From assembly GCF_900112765.1 (NCBI RefSeq), contig NZ_FOMZ01000002.1:62001-126000 (forward strand): DNA of 64,000 nucleotides, in the 5' to 3' direction. Below are positions 55,058-63,581 of the stretch, piece by piece. Source of the DNA: Actinopolyspora alba. GTDB lineage: Bacteria > Actinomycetota > Actinomycetes > Mycobacteriales > Pseudonocardiaceae. A program made the translations under genes and the position numbers. Position 1 is the stretch's first letter. Each line of letters starts with the position of its first letter. The notes beneath the pieces were generated by a model. The model had not been told where the DNA came from. It ran no database searches and worked only from the letters and a program-made list of their open reading frames with translations.

Positions 55058-55900
55058 ATGGGACGGATCACGGTACGCAGGCCGGTGCGACGCATCGGCC
55101 CGAACGGCGAGACCACCCGCCCCGACACGCTGGCCGCCGAGGAGCCGCTGGAGATCCGGCTGGACGGCAAACCGCTGACCGTGACCATGCGCACCCCCGG
55201 TCACGACGTGGAACTCACCCACGGCTTCCTGCTGACCGAGAGCGTCGTCACCGCGCGGGAGGACGTCACGGCGGCGCGCTACTGCGACAGCCCCGGCCCC
55301 GACGGGCGCAACACCTACAACGTGCTCGACGTACAGCTGGCTCCCCACGTCCCCCGGCCGGACAACTCGGTGGAGCGCAACTTCTACACCACCTCGTCCT
55401 GCGGAGTCTGCGGCAAGGCCGCACTCGACGCGGTGCGGCTCCGCAGCGCGCACCCGCCGGAATCCGACGACTCCCGCGTCAGCACGGAAACGCTGGTCGA
55501 GCTGCCGGAGAAGCTGCGGGCGGCGCAACGCGTGTTCGACACCACCGGTGGGCTGCACGGCTCGGGACTGTTCGACACGGCGGGCGAACTGTTGGCGGCC
55601 CGGGAGGACGTGGGCAGGCACAACGCGGTGGACAAGGTGCTCGGCTGGGCGCTGCTGGACGGCCGCACACCACTGCGGGGTCACGTGCTGATGCTCTCGG
55701 GTCGCGCCTCGTTCGAACTGGTGCAGAAGGCCGCGATGGCGGGCATCCCGACGATCGCGGCCGTTTCCGCACCCTCGTCGCTGGCAGCCGAGCTGGCCGA
55801 GGAACAGGGCATCACCCTGATCGGCTTCCTGCGCGGCTCCTCGATGAACGTCTACACCCGACCGGACAGGCTGTCGGGGGCCGAGGCACCCGAAGAGTGA
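55058..55900 (+). CDS. fdhD: FdhD sulfurtransferase for formate dehydrogenase
   Basis: A 280-residue FdhD that passes sulfur from a cysteine desulfurase to the molybdenum/tungsten cofactor of formate dehydrogenase. The mobile-loop cysteines are in SSCGVCGK (C115 and C118), and [14 protein letters not shown] is represented by [15 protein letters not shown]. The length is normal. ATG 55058 after TTGGAGG. No formate dehydrogenase gene lies in the window. Confidence 0.95.
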   Translation: MGRITVRRPVRRIGPNGETTRPDTLAAEEPLEIRLDGKPLTVTMRTPGHDVELTHGFLLTESVVTAREDVTAARYCDSPGPDGRNTYNVLDVQLAPHVPRPDNSVERNFYTTSSCGVCGKAALDAVRLRSAHPPESDDSRVSTETLVELPEKLRAAQRVFDTTGGLHGSGLFDTAGELLAAREDVGRHNAVDKVLGWALLDGRTPLRGHVLMLSGRASFELVQKAAMAGIPTIAAVSAPSSLAAELAEEQGITLIGFLRGSSMNVYTRPDRLSGAEAPEE

Positions 55901-55927
55901 GCCCGACAGCTCCAAGGACGGGACCGG

Positions 55928-56566
55928 TCACACCAGGCGGAACGTGCTCGGGGCCGCTCCCCCGGTCTGGGGTGGCGTCTCGAACCTGTCCGCCACCGGC
56001 GTGGTGCCGTGCGAGACCCAGCGCAGCACCGCGGGCCAGGGGCCGTAGCCCGCGTCGGTGTTGAGGTGCTCCCCGTCCGGGATCACGTCCAGCGCTACCC
56101 GCATGGTCTCGGCCAGGTAGTGCCCGTCCTGCACGGAGAGATACGGATCGCCGGTACCGACGACCATGCGCGTGGAGCCCGCCGCCCTGCGCAAGGCGTG
56201 CGCGTCGACCGGATAAGGGGTGATGCCGTGGACGTCGGGATGACGCCAGTCCGGTCCGGGCGGTGCGACCAGCAGCACCCGGTCGGCACGGCGCGCGGTG
56301 CCGTGGATGGTCGCGGCGTGGTGCAGCCACAGTGCCGCCCCGCAGGAATGCGCGGCCACCACCAGCTCGGACTCCGCGGGAACGTCCTCCAGCCGCGAAC
56401 GAAGCACGGCCAACCATTCCTGCAGCACCGGTTGGTCCTGTTTGGGCAACCGCGGCATCTCACAGGTCACGCCCAGTTCGTTCAGCCGTCCACTGAGCCA
56501 CTGCTGCCAGTGCCACGGCCCCGAACCACCGAACCCGTGCACCAGCAGGACATGCATCTCACTCAC
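55928..56566 (-). CDS. RBBP9/YdeN-family alpha/beta hydrolase
   Basis: A 212-residue serine hydrolase of the RBBP9/YdeN type. The oxyanion region is VLLVHGFGGSGPWHW, the nucleophile is AHSCGA (S74), and the late acid and histidine are in GTGDPYLS and DGEHLNTD. GTG 56566 follows GGGAGGGG at 6 nt. Substrate unknown. It converges on fdhD with a 27-bp gap. Confidence 0.87.
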   Translation of the reverse strand: MSEMHVLLVHGFGGSGPWHWQQWLSGRLNELGVTCEMPRLPKQDQPVLQEWLAVLRSRLEDVPAESELVVAAHSCGAALWLHHAATIHGTARRADRVLLVAPPGPDWRHPDVHGITPYPVDAHALRRAAGSTRMVVGTGDPYLSVQDGHYLAETMRVALDVIPDGEHLNTDAGYGPWPAVLRWVSHGTTPVADRFETPPQTGGAAPSTFRLV

Positions 56567-56698
56567 CGTGTTCCCCTCCCGACATCGGCAATCACGATGG
56601 TCGGCACCATGATTGCCCATCGGGGGACATTACGCGCGCGGTACACGCGGAGGGGAACACCATCCGGCTATGACAGGCGCACAGCGGACTTGCACGGC

Positions 56699-56795
56699 TG
56701 GTCGGTTAGCCGGCACGTGAGTCGGCGCCTTGCCGCGTTGGGCCGGCTCTTGAGTAGCGACCTACGCGGCGAGCGGCCCGGCCTCGCAATGCATC
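56699..56795 (+). repeat. structured intergenic repeat, family C copy 3
   Basis: Left arm GGGCCGGCTC (56740-56749) and right arm GAGCGGCCC (56771-56779), with one bulge. Apical GTAG (56754-56757) / CTAC (56762-56765) around CGAC. Flanks match copy 1 (GGCGCCTTGCCGCGTT; CCTCGCAAT). Confidence 0.75.
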
Positions 56796-56860
56796 CGACT
56801 CACGCACCGAGGACACCCGCGCTGCTTAGGCGCGTGCTCCCGTCCCGACAGGCGGCCCGA

Positions 56861-56878
56861 CAACTTCGCGAGAAATTG
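56861..56878. repeat. palindrome family A, copy 7
   Basis: CAACTTCGCGAGAAATTG, one mismatch from perfect symmetry. Confidence 0.65.
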
Positions 56879-56895
56879 ACGCCGTAGCTGCGCGG

Positions 56896-56960
56896 GTGGC
56901 GGAACCTCTCGCACGGCTCTCGCTGCGGGTGCCCCGACATCGGGTAGTTAGCTGCTTACC
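56896..56960 (+). repeat. structured intergenic repeat, family B copy 4 (truncated)
   Basis: GTGGCGGAACCTCTCGCACG then GCTCTCGCTGCGGG match copy 1; the left arm is present but the right half after GGGTAG is lost. Confidence 0.7.
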
Positions 56961-56998
56961 CACATGGTCACTTCCCGATGGCGGTCTCGGGGCGCAAC

Positions 56999-57019
56999 GA
57001 TTTCGCGCGAAATTGACGC
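56999..57019. repeat. palindrome family A, copy 8
   Basis: GATTTCGCGCGAAATTGACGC; core ATTTCGCGCGAAAT at 57000-57013. Confidence 0.7.
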
Positions 57020-57048
57020 TCATCCGGGCAGTGATCCCCCTGGCCCGA

Positions 57049-57066
57049 CGATTTCGCGAGAAATCG
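57049..57066. repeat. palindrome family A, copy 9
   Basis: CGATTTCGCGAGAAATCG, 25 nt after the clpX stop; likely its terminator. Copies 7-9 with B4 and C3 fill the 524-bp gap 56567-57090. Confidence 0.72.
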
Positions 57067-57090
57067 ACACCGCGTCGGGGGCGAGAGGAC

Positions 57091-58377
57091 TCAGGCGGAC
57101 TTCTCGCGGCGCTCGTGGCGGCTGCTCTGGCGGGCGACGATCGTGGGATTCACGTTCTCGTCGACCGTCTTCTCGGTGATGACGACCTTGGCCACGTCGG
57201 ACCGGCTGGGAATGTCGTACATCACCGGCAGCAGCACCTCTTCCAGGATCGCCCGCAGCCCACGGGCTCCGGTGCCGCGCACGATCGCCAGGTCCGCGAT
57301 GGACTCCAGCGCGGCCTGGGTGAACTCCAGCTCCACACCGTCCAGGTCGAACAGCCGGGTGTACTGCTTGATCAGCGCGTTGCGCGGTTCGGTCAGGATC
57401 TTGACCAGCGCGTCCTTGTCCAGGTTCGAGACGCTGGCGACGGTGGGGAGCCTGCCGATGAACTCGGGAATGAGCCCGTACTTGATCAGATCCTCCGGCA
57501 GCACCTCGCCGAAGTGGTCCGCCGATTCGATCTCGGCCTTGGAACGCAGGTCCGCGCCGAAGCCCACGCTGTGCTTGCCGACCCGGTCCTCGACGATGTC
57601 CTCCAGACCGCCGAACGCACCGGCGACGATGAACAGCACGTTCGTGGTGTCGATCTGGATGAACTCCTGGTGCGGGTGCTTGCGGCCACCCTGCGGGGGG
57701 ACGCTGGCCGTGGTCCCCTCCAGGATCTTGAGCAACGCCTGCTGCACGCCCTCGCCGGAGACGTCCCTGGTGATCGAGGGGTTCTCGCTCTTGCGGGCGA
57801 TCTTGTCGACCTCGTCGATGTAGACGATGCCCTTCTCGGCCTGCTTGACGTCGTAGTCGGCGGCCTGGATCAGCTTGAGCAGGATGTTCTCGACGTCCTC
57901 ACCCACGTAACCCGCCTCGGTCAGGGCGGTGGCGTCGGCGATGGCGAAGGGAACGTTGAGCATCTTGGCCAGCGTCTGCGCCAGGTAGGTCTTGCCGCAG
58001 CCGGTGGGGCCGAGCATGAGGATGTTGGACTTGGCGAGTTCGACCTTCTCGTCCTTGCCTTCCCGGGAGCCCTGCTGCTCACCGGCCTGGATGCGCTTGT
58101 AGTGATTGTAGACGGCCACCGAGAGGTTGCGCTTGGCGCTGGACTGGCCGATCACGTACTGGTCGAGGAAGTCGTGGATCTCACCCGGCTTGGGGAGTTC
58201 GTCGAGCTTGACCTCGCCCGATTCGGCGAGTTCCTCCTCGATGATCTCGTTGCAGAGGTCGATGCACTCGTCACAGATGTACACGCCGGGGCCGGCGATG
58301 AGTTTTTTCACCTGCTTCTGGCTCTTCCCGCAGAAGGAGCACTTCAGCAGGTCGCCGCCGTCACCGATACGTGCCAT
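57091..58377 (-). CDS. clpX: ClpX ATPase, ClpP unfoldase subunit
   Basis: A 428-residue AAA+ unfoldase that feeds substrates to ClpP1P2. The N-terminal zinc-binding domain has C13, C16, C35 and C38. Walker A GPTGCGKT is at 123-130, Walker B is [10 protein letters not shown], the pore loop is GYVG, and the sensor region follows. Full length. ATG 58377. It is separated from clpP2 by 422 bp and so is probably transcribed from its own promoter, as well as any read-through. Confidence 0.98.
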   Translation of the reverse strand: MARIGDGGDLLKCSFCGKSQKQVKKLIAGPGVYICDECIDLCNEIIEEELAESGEVKLDELPKPGEIHDFLDQYVIGQSSAKRNLSVAVYNHYKRIQAGEQQGSREGKDEKVELAKSNILMLGPTGCGKTYLAQTLAKMLNVPFAIADATALTEAGYVGEDVENILLKLIQAADYDVKQAEKGIVYIDEVDKIARKSENPSITRDVSGEGVQQALLKILEGTTASVPPQGGRKHPHQEFIQIDTTNVLFIVAGAFGGLEDIVEDRVGKHSVGFGADLRSKAEIESADHFGEVLPEDLIKYGLIPEFIGRLPTVASVSNLDKDALVKILTEPRNALIKQYTRLFDLDGVELEFTQAALESIADLAIVRGTGARGLRAILEEVLLPVMYDIPSRSDVAKVVITEKTVDENVNPTIVARQSSRHERREKSA

Positions 58378-58799
58378 GCCGCTGACCTCGTCCCCTCCGG
58401 CACGCAGCCGCGTGCGCGCCTAACCTGTTTTCACCGTCGGTTCCGCATTCGACGGTACCCGCCATTTCGACCCAGCGGGGTGGATCACGGTCCCGAATTC
58501 GTTCGTCCGGCCGAGACCGTTCCCCGTCCGGGAGGGGGCGCGGGGCACCGCCTGATCAACACCTTGCCTCGCCGGACCGAGCACGTCGAAAACATCGACA
58601 CGCTCGGCGTGTCGGCGATTTCACGCCTGGTTGACCACTCGGTCCGCCGACCGGCGCGACTCGACCTCCCGCGGAGCGCATCGGGCCGGCCGGAACCACA
58701 TCCGCCGTCCCGTGGCCCACACCGGCCCACTAGAGCGCCGAGAACGCCCCGGTCGACACGGACCGACACACCAACCCGAGAAACGGGCCGGTCGCGCTC
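58378..58799. other. clpP2-clpX spacer
   Basis: 422 bp between co-directional genes. I see no supported gene and no strong hairpin. The clpX promoter is expected here but no clear hexamers stand out. Confidence 0.5.
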
Positions 58800-59432
58800 T
58801 CAGGACTTCTTGGCCGAGAGCTTGCGGTACGGCATGACCTCGTCGATCAGACCGTAATCCTTGGCCTGGTCGGCGGTCAGGATCAGGTCCCGCTCGACGT
58901 CCTTGTGGATCTGCTCCTGCGAACGCCCGGTGTGCACCGACAGCGTGGCCTCCATCTGGTTCCGCATGCGCTGCACCTCGTTGGACTGGATCTCCAGGTC
59001 GGAGACCTGCCCGTAGATCCCCTCGGTGGCGGGCTGGTGGATCAGCGCACGCGCGTTCGGCAGTGCCATCCGCTTACCGGGAGTACCGGCGGCGAGCAGC
59101 ACGGCCGCGGCCGAGGCGGCCTGGCCGAGGCAGGCCGTGCGGATGTCGGGCCGCACGTACTGCATCGTGTCGTAGATCGCCATCAGCGCGGTGAACGAGC
59201 CGCCCGGCGAGTTGATGTAGAGCTGGATCTCGCGGTCGGGATCATCGGACTCCAGGTACAGCAGCTGGGCCATGATGTCGTTGGCCGAGACGTCGTCGAC
59301 CTGGACCCCGAGGAAAACGATCCGTTCCTCGAACAGCTTCTGGTAGGGGTTCGACTCCTTGACCCCGTAGGCCGTGCGCTCGACGAACGACGGCACCATG
59401 TACCGGGATTGGGGGAGCTGGAATGAGCTCAC
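58800..59432 (-). CDS. clpP2: ATP-dependent Clp protease subunit ClpP2
   Basis: A 210-residue serine protease subunit that forms the mixed ClpP1P2 tetradecamer. Catalytic S107 (GQAASAAA), H132 (LIHQP) and D182 are present. KESNPYQKLFEERIVFLGVQ is typical of the actinobacterial ClpP2 type. GTG 59432 has GAGGAG 8 nt upstream; a shorter start at ATG for MVPSFVERT is possible and would match processed ClpP2. It lies 52 bp downstream of clpP1. Confidence 0.96.
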   Translation of the reverse strand: MSSFQLPQSRYMVPSFVERTAYGVKESNPYQKLFEERIVFLGVQVDDVSANDIMAQLLYLESDDPDREIQLYINSPGGSFTALMAIYDTMQYVRPDIRTACLGQAASAAAVLLAAGTPGKRMALPNARALIHQPATEGIYGQVSDLEIQSNEVQRMRNQMEATLSVHTGRSQEQIHKDVERDLILTADQAKDYGLIDEVMPYRKLSAKKS

Positions 59433-59484
59433 TGGGGTGACTCCTCGTGAGTGTGATGCCGGCAGGGCTCGGTGGTTCGTAGGA

Positions 59485-60111
59485 TCAGCTGCTCGGCAGG
59501 TTGGCACGGTTGGCGATGTGGTCCACGAAGCCGTACTCGAGCGCCTCGTCGGCGGTGAACCAGCGGTCACGGTCGGAATCCTCGGTGATCTTCTCGACCG
59601 TCTGGCCGGTCTGCTCGGCGATGAGCTGGGCCATCTCCCGCTTCTGCCTGGAGAACACATCCGCCTGGATCGCGATGTCCGAGGCCGTACCGCCCAGACC
59701 GGCCGAGGGCTGGTGCATCAGCACCCGCGCGTGCGGCAGGGCGAATCGCTTGCCCTTGGCGCCCGCGGAGAGCAGGAACTGCCCCATCGAAGCGGCGAAG
59801 CCCATCGCCACTGTCGCCACGTCCGGCTTGATGAGCTGCATCGTGTCGTAGATGGCCATTCCGGAGGGAACCGAGCCACCGGGCGAGTTGATGTAGAGGG
59901 CGATGTCGCGTTCCGGGTCCTCGGCCGCCAACAGCAGCATCTGCGAGCAGATCTGGTTGGCGATGGTGTCCTCCACCTGGGACCCGAGGACGATGATGCG
60001 TTCCCGCAGCAGCCGCTCGTAGACCGAGTCGTTGAGTGAAAGCCCGTTGCTACCGGTCCGCATCTGCGGTGACTGCGCGTCGAACGCCGGAACAGTCTGT
60101 TGCTGGGTCAC
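59485..60111 (-). CDS. clpP1: ATP-dependent Clp protease subunit ClpP1
   Basis: A 208-residue ClpP paralog. The triad is S108 (GFAASMGQ), H133 (LMHQPSAG) and D182, with the handle helix [20 protein letters not shown]. Its active site complements ClpP2 in the mixed protease. GTG 60111 follows AGGGAGAC. The N-terminal 20 residues are probably removed on maturation. Operon clpP1-clpP2, downstream of tig as in mycobacteria. Confidence 0.97.
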   Translation of the reverse strand: MTQQQTVPAFDAQSPQMRTGSNGLSLNDSVYERLLRERIIVLGSQVEDTIANQICSQMLLLAAEDPERDIALYINSPGGSVPSGMAIYDTMQLIKPDVATVAMGFAASMGQFLLSAGAKGKRFALPHARVLMHQPSAGLGGTASDIAIQADVFSRQKREMAQLIAEQTGQTVEKITEDSDRDRWFTADEALEYGFVDHIANRANLPSS

Positions 60112-60230
60112 GTCTCCCTGCCTTCTTCCACAATGGACCCGGTAAGCGCTTCGTCGAACCGGGCCCGCCTGAAGTATTGCCCGTTACCGGGGTGCCGGAG
60201 TCCGGGTGATCCGTTACAACCGACCCTAAC

Positions 60231-60270
60231 GAACGTGGGCGGCACCAGCTTCCCGGTGCCGCCCACGTTC
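60231..60270 (-). terminator. 16-bp perfect hairpin between tig and clpP1
   Basis: Arms 60231-60246 and 60255-60270 with an 8-nt loop, 66 nt after the tig stop. No T tract. It probably separates tig from the clpP operon. Confidence 0.85.
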
Positions 60271-60335
60271 GCTGAGAGCTTGTTAACCGAGTCGGGATCG
60301 TCGTCGGATCCGACCGGCGCTCCACCACCTGTCGC

Positions 60336-61730
60336 TCACTGCGCGGTGGTGCGCTCCTCCTCGTCGGCTACCGCACCCTCGACCTGCTCCGGCTGCTCCT
60401 GGTCCTCGTCCTGGGTCCCCAGCAGCTCGTCCATGTCCAGCTGCTCGCCCGCCGAGTCGGTGACCGTGGCCTGCCGAACGACGGAGAACAGGGCCTTGCT
60501 GCGCCGGATGTCGGAGTAGATGCGGCCCAGCTGCCCGGACTGCTGGATCTGCTGGACGTACTGGTCCGGGCTGATGCCGGACTGCTGCGCCTGGTAGATG
60601 ATGCGCTCGGTGAGCTCGTTGTCCGAGACCGAGAGCTCCTCGCTGTCGGCGATGGTGTCCAGCACCAGCTGGGTCTTGACCGCCTCCTCGGCTTCCTTAC
60701 GAGTCTCGGCGTCGAAGTCCTCGCGGGTCTTGCCCTGCTCGCGCAGCGACTCGGCGAAGCGCTCCTCGTCGTGGTCGTAGGGGTGGACCGCGTCGTGCTC
60801 GCGGATCTCGACCTCGGACTGCACGACGCTCTCCGGCAGCGGAACCTCGACCTTCTCCAGCAGGGACTCCAGGACCTTGTCCCTGGCCTGCATGCCCTGC
60901 TGCATCCGCTTGACCCGGCCGAGCCGCTCGCGCAGATCGGCGATCAGCTCGTCTATGGTGTCGAACTCGCTGGCCATCTGGGCGAACTCGTCGTCGGCCT
61001 CGGGGAGCTGACGCTCCTTGACCGAGTTCAGCGTGACCTCGACCTCGGCCTCGCGGTTGGCGTACTCCCCCGCCACCAGCGTGGTGGTGAAGTGCTTGGT
61101 CTCGCCCTCGCTCGCGCCGATCAACGCCTCGTCGATGCCCTCGACGAGCTCATCCGAACCGATCTCGTAGGACAGGCCACTGGTCTGGGCGTCCTCGACC
61201 TGCTCACCGTCGACGGTGGCCGAGAGGTCGATGCTGACGTAGTCACCGTTGGCGGCGGGACGCTCAACCCCGGTCAGCGTCCCGAAACGGGCACGCAGCT
61301 CGTCCAGCTGTTCCTGGACGTCCTGCTCGGTGACCTCCTGGTCGTCCACGCTGACCTGGATGTCGTCGTAGGCGGGAACGGTCAGTTCCGGCCGTACGTC
61401 GACCTCGGCGGAGAACTCGATCTGCTCGCCGTCGGCGATGTTGGTGACCTCGATCTCCGGGCGACCCAGTGTCTGGACCTCGTTGCTGGTGACGGCCTCC
61501 GTGTACTTGGAGGGAACGGCCTCGTTGACGACCTCGTCGAGCACGGGTCCACGGCCGATCCGGCTCTCCAGCACCTTGGCCGGAACCTTGCCGGGACGGA
61601 AGCCGGGGATCCGGACCTGCTTGGCCAGTTCCTTGTACGCGCGGTCGAAGTTCGGCTTGAGCTCGTCGAACGGCACCTCGACGTTGAGCCGTACGCGCGT
61701 CGGGCTCAGGTGCTCGACGGTGCTCTTCAC
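60336..61730 (-). CDS. tig: trigger factor chaperone
   Basis: A 464-residue ribosome-associated chaperone and prolyl isomerase. The N-terminal ribosome-binding domain carries the signature in RIPGFRPGKVPAKVLESRIG. The FKBP domain (about 150-240) and the C-terminal arms follow. The tail is acidic (DEDQEQPEQVEGAVADEEER). GTG 61730 follows GAGGAGACC; a very long open frame upstream is rejected. The tig-clpP1-clpP2 order is conserved. Confidence 0.97.
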   Translation of the reverse strand: MKSTVEHLSPTRVRLNVEVPFDELKPNFDRAYKELAKQVRIPGFRPGKVPAKVLESRIGRGPVLDEVVNEAVPSKYTEAVTSNEVQTLGRPEIEVTNIADGEQIEFSAEVDVRPELTVPAYDDIQVSVDDQEVTEQDVQEQLDELRARFGTLTGVERPAANGDYVSIDLSATVDGEQVEDAQTSGLSYEIGSDELVEGIDEALIGASEGETKHFTTTLVAGEYANREAEVEVTLNSVKERQLPEADDEFAQMASEFDTIDELIADLRERLGRVKRMQQGMQARDKVLESLLEKVEVPLPESVVQSEVEIREHDAVHPYDHDEERFAESLREQGKTREDFDAETRKEAEEAVKTQLVLDTIADSEELSVSDNELTERIIYQAQQSGISPDQYVQQIQQSGQLGRIYSDIRRSKALFSVVRQATVTDSAGEQLDMDELLGTQDEDQEQPEQVEGAVADEEERTTAQ

Positions 61731-61919
61731 GTGGTCTCCTCGTGCGAACGTGCTTGAAAGACTCCCGACCTCCCTGGGCTTCCCACGGCTTTCACCACGG
61801 GAAACACTTTCCGTGCCGGGCTGACCTCCGATTCTATGGCCTGAGCTCGCGGGGGGCCGTTCCGGGTACCGACCCGCCCGAGCGGGCGAATTACGACACC
61901 CTCGTGCTTGAGTGGAAAC

Positions 61920-62852
61920 GTGCAGGATCCACGGGAACAAGCCGGTGCGGCGCCGCGGACGTGCGCGGCGTGGTCCGAGACCCTCTCGGAGCCCCTGGCC
62001 GGCACCGCTGCGGTGGCGGCCAGCTGGTTGTGCCTGGAACAGCCGGGCCCCTGGGGCGGGGACGCGCTGGTGCGGAGCCATCTGGATCCCGACATCGGAG
62101 CCCGACTGGCCGAGCGTGCCGCCGAGACCGGGGTACGGGTCCAGCTCATCCGCAAACCGGGCAGGCACCCGGACACCGGGGTGGACGCGCCGCGCACCGT
62201 TTACTTCGCCCACACCCGCCCCGGGGCGAGTTGGCTGCGCCGCACGGAACTGACCGATCCGGCGGAACTGCTCGACCTCGACTTCCGGGCCTTCGCCCGC
62301 GGCGAACACGGCGGCTGGGGAACCCCCGTCACCGAGCCGGTACTGCTGGTGTGCACCAACGGACGCCGTGATCAGTGCTGTGCGCTGCGCGGGATCTCCC
62401 TGCTGCGCGAGATGGGACCGCGACACGAGGGCAAGCTGTGGGAAACCACACACACCGGCGGTCACCGGTTCGCGCCCACGGGGGTGGTACTGCCGTCGGG
62501 CTACAACTACGGGCGTCTCACACCGCACGGCGTGGACGCGGTGCTCTCCGCCGCGACGGCCGGAAAGATGACAACGGCACACTGCAGAGGGCGCTCCGCG
62601 TTCTCACAGCGCGCCCAGGTGGCCGAACTGGCGCTGCGCGAGAACCTGGGCGAACACGCGGGGGAAGCACTGACCGTGGCCTCGGAAGCCGACGAGGAAG
62701 TGGTGCTGCGGCACCGCGACGGGCGCCGCTGGAGCATCCGACTGCGCGAGATCACGCTGTCACCGCCGCGCCCGAACAGCTGCGGCAAGGCTCCGGTGCA
62801 GACGGGCACCTGGACCGCCGAGCGGATCCGCCGGCTGCCGGATCCGGAGTGA
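61920..62852 (+). CDS. sucrase/ferredoxin-like (Apd1-type) protein
   Basis: A protein of about 310 residues in the sucrase-ferredoxin family (thioredoxin-like ferredoxin). Apd1-type members bind a [2Fe-2S] cluster with two cysteines and two histidines. Candidate ligands are in CTNGRRDQCCALRG and the H-x-x-x-H of THTGGHRFAP. It may act in redox or iron homeostasis. Start is uncertain: GTG 61920 (VQDPREQ) is preferred, and TTG 61908 is the alternative. Divergent from tig. Confidence 0.82.
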   Translation: MQDPREQAGAAPRTCAAWSETLSEPLAGTAAVAASWLCLEQPGPWGGDALVRSHLDPDIGARLAERAAETGVRVQLIRKPGRHPDTGVDAPRTVYFAHTRPGASWLRRTELTDPAELLDLDFRAFARGEHGGWGTPVTEPVLLVCTNGRRDQCCALRGISLLREMGPRHEGKLWETTHTGGHRFAPTGVVLPSGYNYGRLTPHGVDAVLSAATAGKMTTAHCRGRSAFSQRAQVAELALRENLGEHAGEALTVASEADEEVVLRHRDGRRWSIRLREITLSPPRPNSCGKAPVQTGTWTAERIRRLPDPE

Positions 62853-62914
62853 ACCGGGTTCGAGAGCGGCGGCTTCGCGGCGCCCGACACGAACCTCGGG
62901 GCCCGACACGAACA

Positions 62915-62944
62915 GGGCCGGACATCCCGGGGGATATCCGGCCC
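62915..62944. terminator. bidirectional hairpin between Apd1-like gene and tRNA-Pro
   Basis: 13-bp stem with one mismatch, arms 62915-62927 and 62932-62944, tight 4-nt loop. It serves the gene on one side and the tRNA on the other. Confidence 0.75.
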
Positions 62945-62949
62945 GAACG

Positions 62950-63023
62950 TCGGGGTGGCGGGATTTGAACCCACGGCCCCTCGCACCCAAAGCGAGTGCG
63001 CTACCAAGCTGCGCCACACCCCG
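62950..63023 (-). tRNA. tRNA-Pro (anticodon TGG)
   Basis: 74-nt cloverleaf on the minus strand. Acceptor CGGGGTG/CACCCCG with discriminator A, D arm GCGCAGCTTGGTAGCGC, anticodon loop TTTGGGT, T loop TTCAAAT. The CCA end is not encoded. Confidence 0.96.
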
Positions 63024-63187
63024 ATGACCCCATCGGAACGACTCCACCAGGAGAATTCCCACGAAAGGGGTCCTTCGCGTGCACTCTATCGCTGTTGGCT
63101 AGAATACGGCACACGTGGTCGTCGAGATCGGCGGGACCCCCGGGGATCACCCACGGGGAGCCACTGTTGTAGTATCGGTGGCGCACT

Positions 63188-63259
63188 GCGGGTGTAGCTC
63201 AATGGTTAGAGCCCCAGCCTTCCAAGCTGGTTATGCGGGTTCGATTCCCGTCACCCGCT
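63188..63259 (+). tRNA. tRNA-Gly (anticodon TCC)
   Basis: 72-nt cloverleaf. Acceptor GCGGGTG/CACCCGC with discriminator T, anticodon stem CCAGC/GCTGG with loop CTTCCAA, T loop TTCGATT. The CCA end is not encoded. Divergent from tRNA-Pro. Confidence 0.96.
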
Positions 63260-63269
63260 CGGTCTGTCG

Positions 63270-63308
63270 AATCGGTGGTCATCCGCACTGCGGGTGACCA
63301 CCGATTTT
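63270..63308 (+). terminator. intrinsic terminator of tRNA-Gly
   Basis: 12-bp stem (63270-63281 with 63295-63306), 13-nt loop; the T run 63305-63308 overlaps the end of the 3' arm. Starts 11 nt after the tRNA. Confidence 0.85.
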
Positions 63309-63581
63309 CATGGCAGGCGCGGGTTCTCACGGCAGGCTCGGACATCCTCGGATCCGGTCGCGTTCCGGCACGACCGTCGAATCACCGTGCGGCTCCGTCG
63401 TCCGAGGAGCACCGCACCGGACACGACGCCGGTCCAACGGCGTCCCCGAGGAATCTGGTTGGCCCGCTGCGCGCGGTGCGCGCATCCTGAACGTTCGCCC
63501 ACGCACCCCGGTCGACGCTTCCCAGCGTTCCGCTCCGGGATGCCGCGCGTTCCACTCGACACTTACGGAGGCGATGCGCCG
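63309..63581. other. spacer upstream of exporter gene
   Basis: With the terminator this is a 322-bp gap. It should contain the exporter promoter, but I see no clear motif or operator. Confidence 0.4.

Noticed and set aside
18181-57066. CRISPR array made of the short palindromes
   Set aside because: Copies are dispersed over kilobases with no regular spacer length and no cas genes.
56896-58857. 653-codon plus-strand frame
   Set aside because: Antisense to clpX and running through the repeat elements; not a gene.
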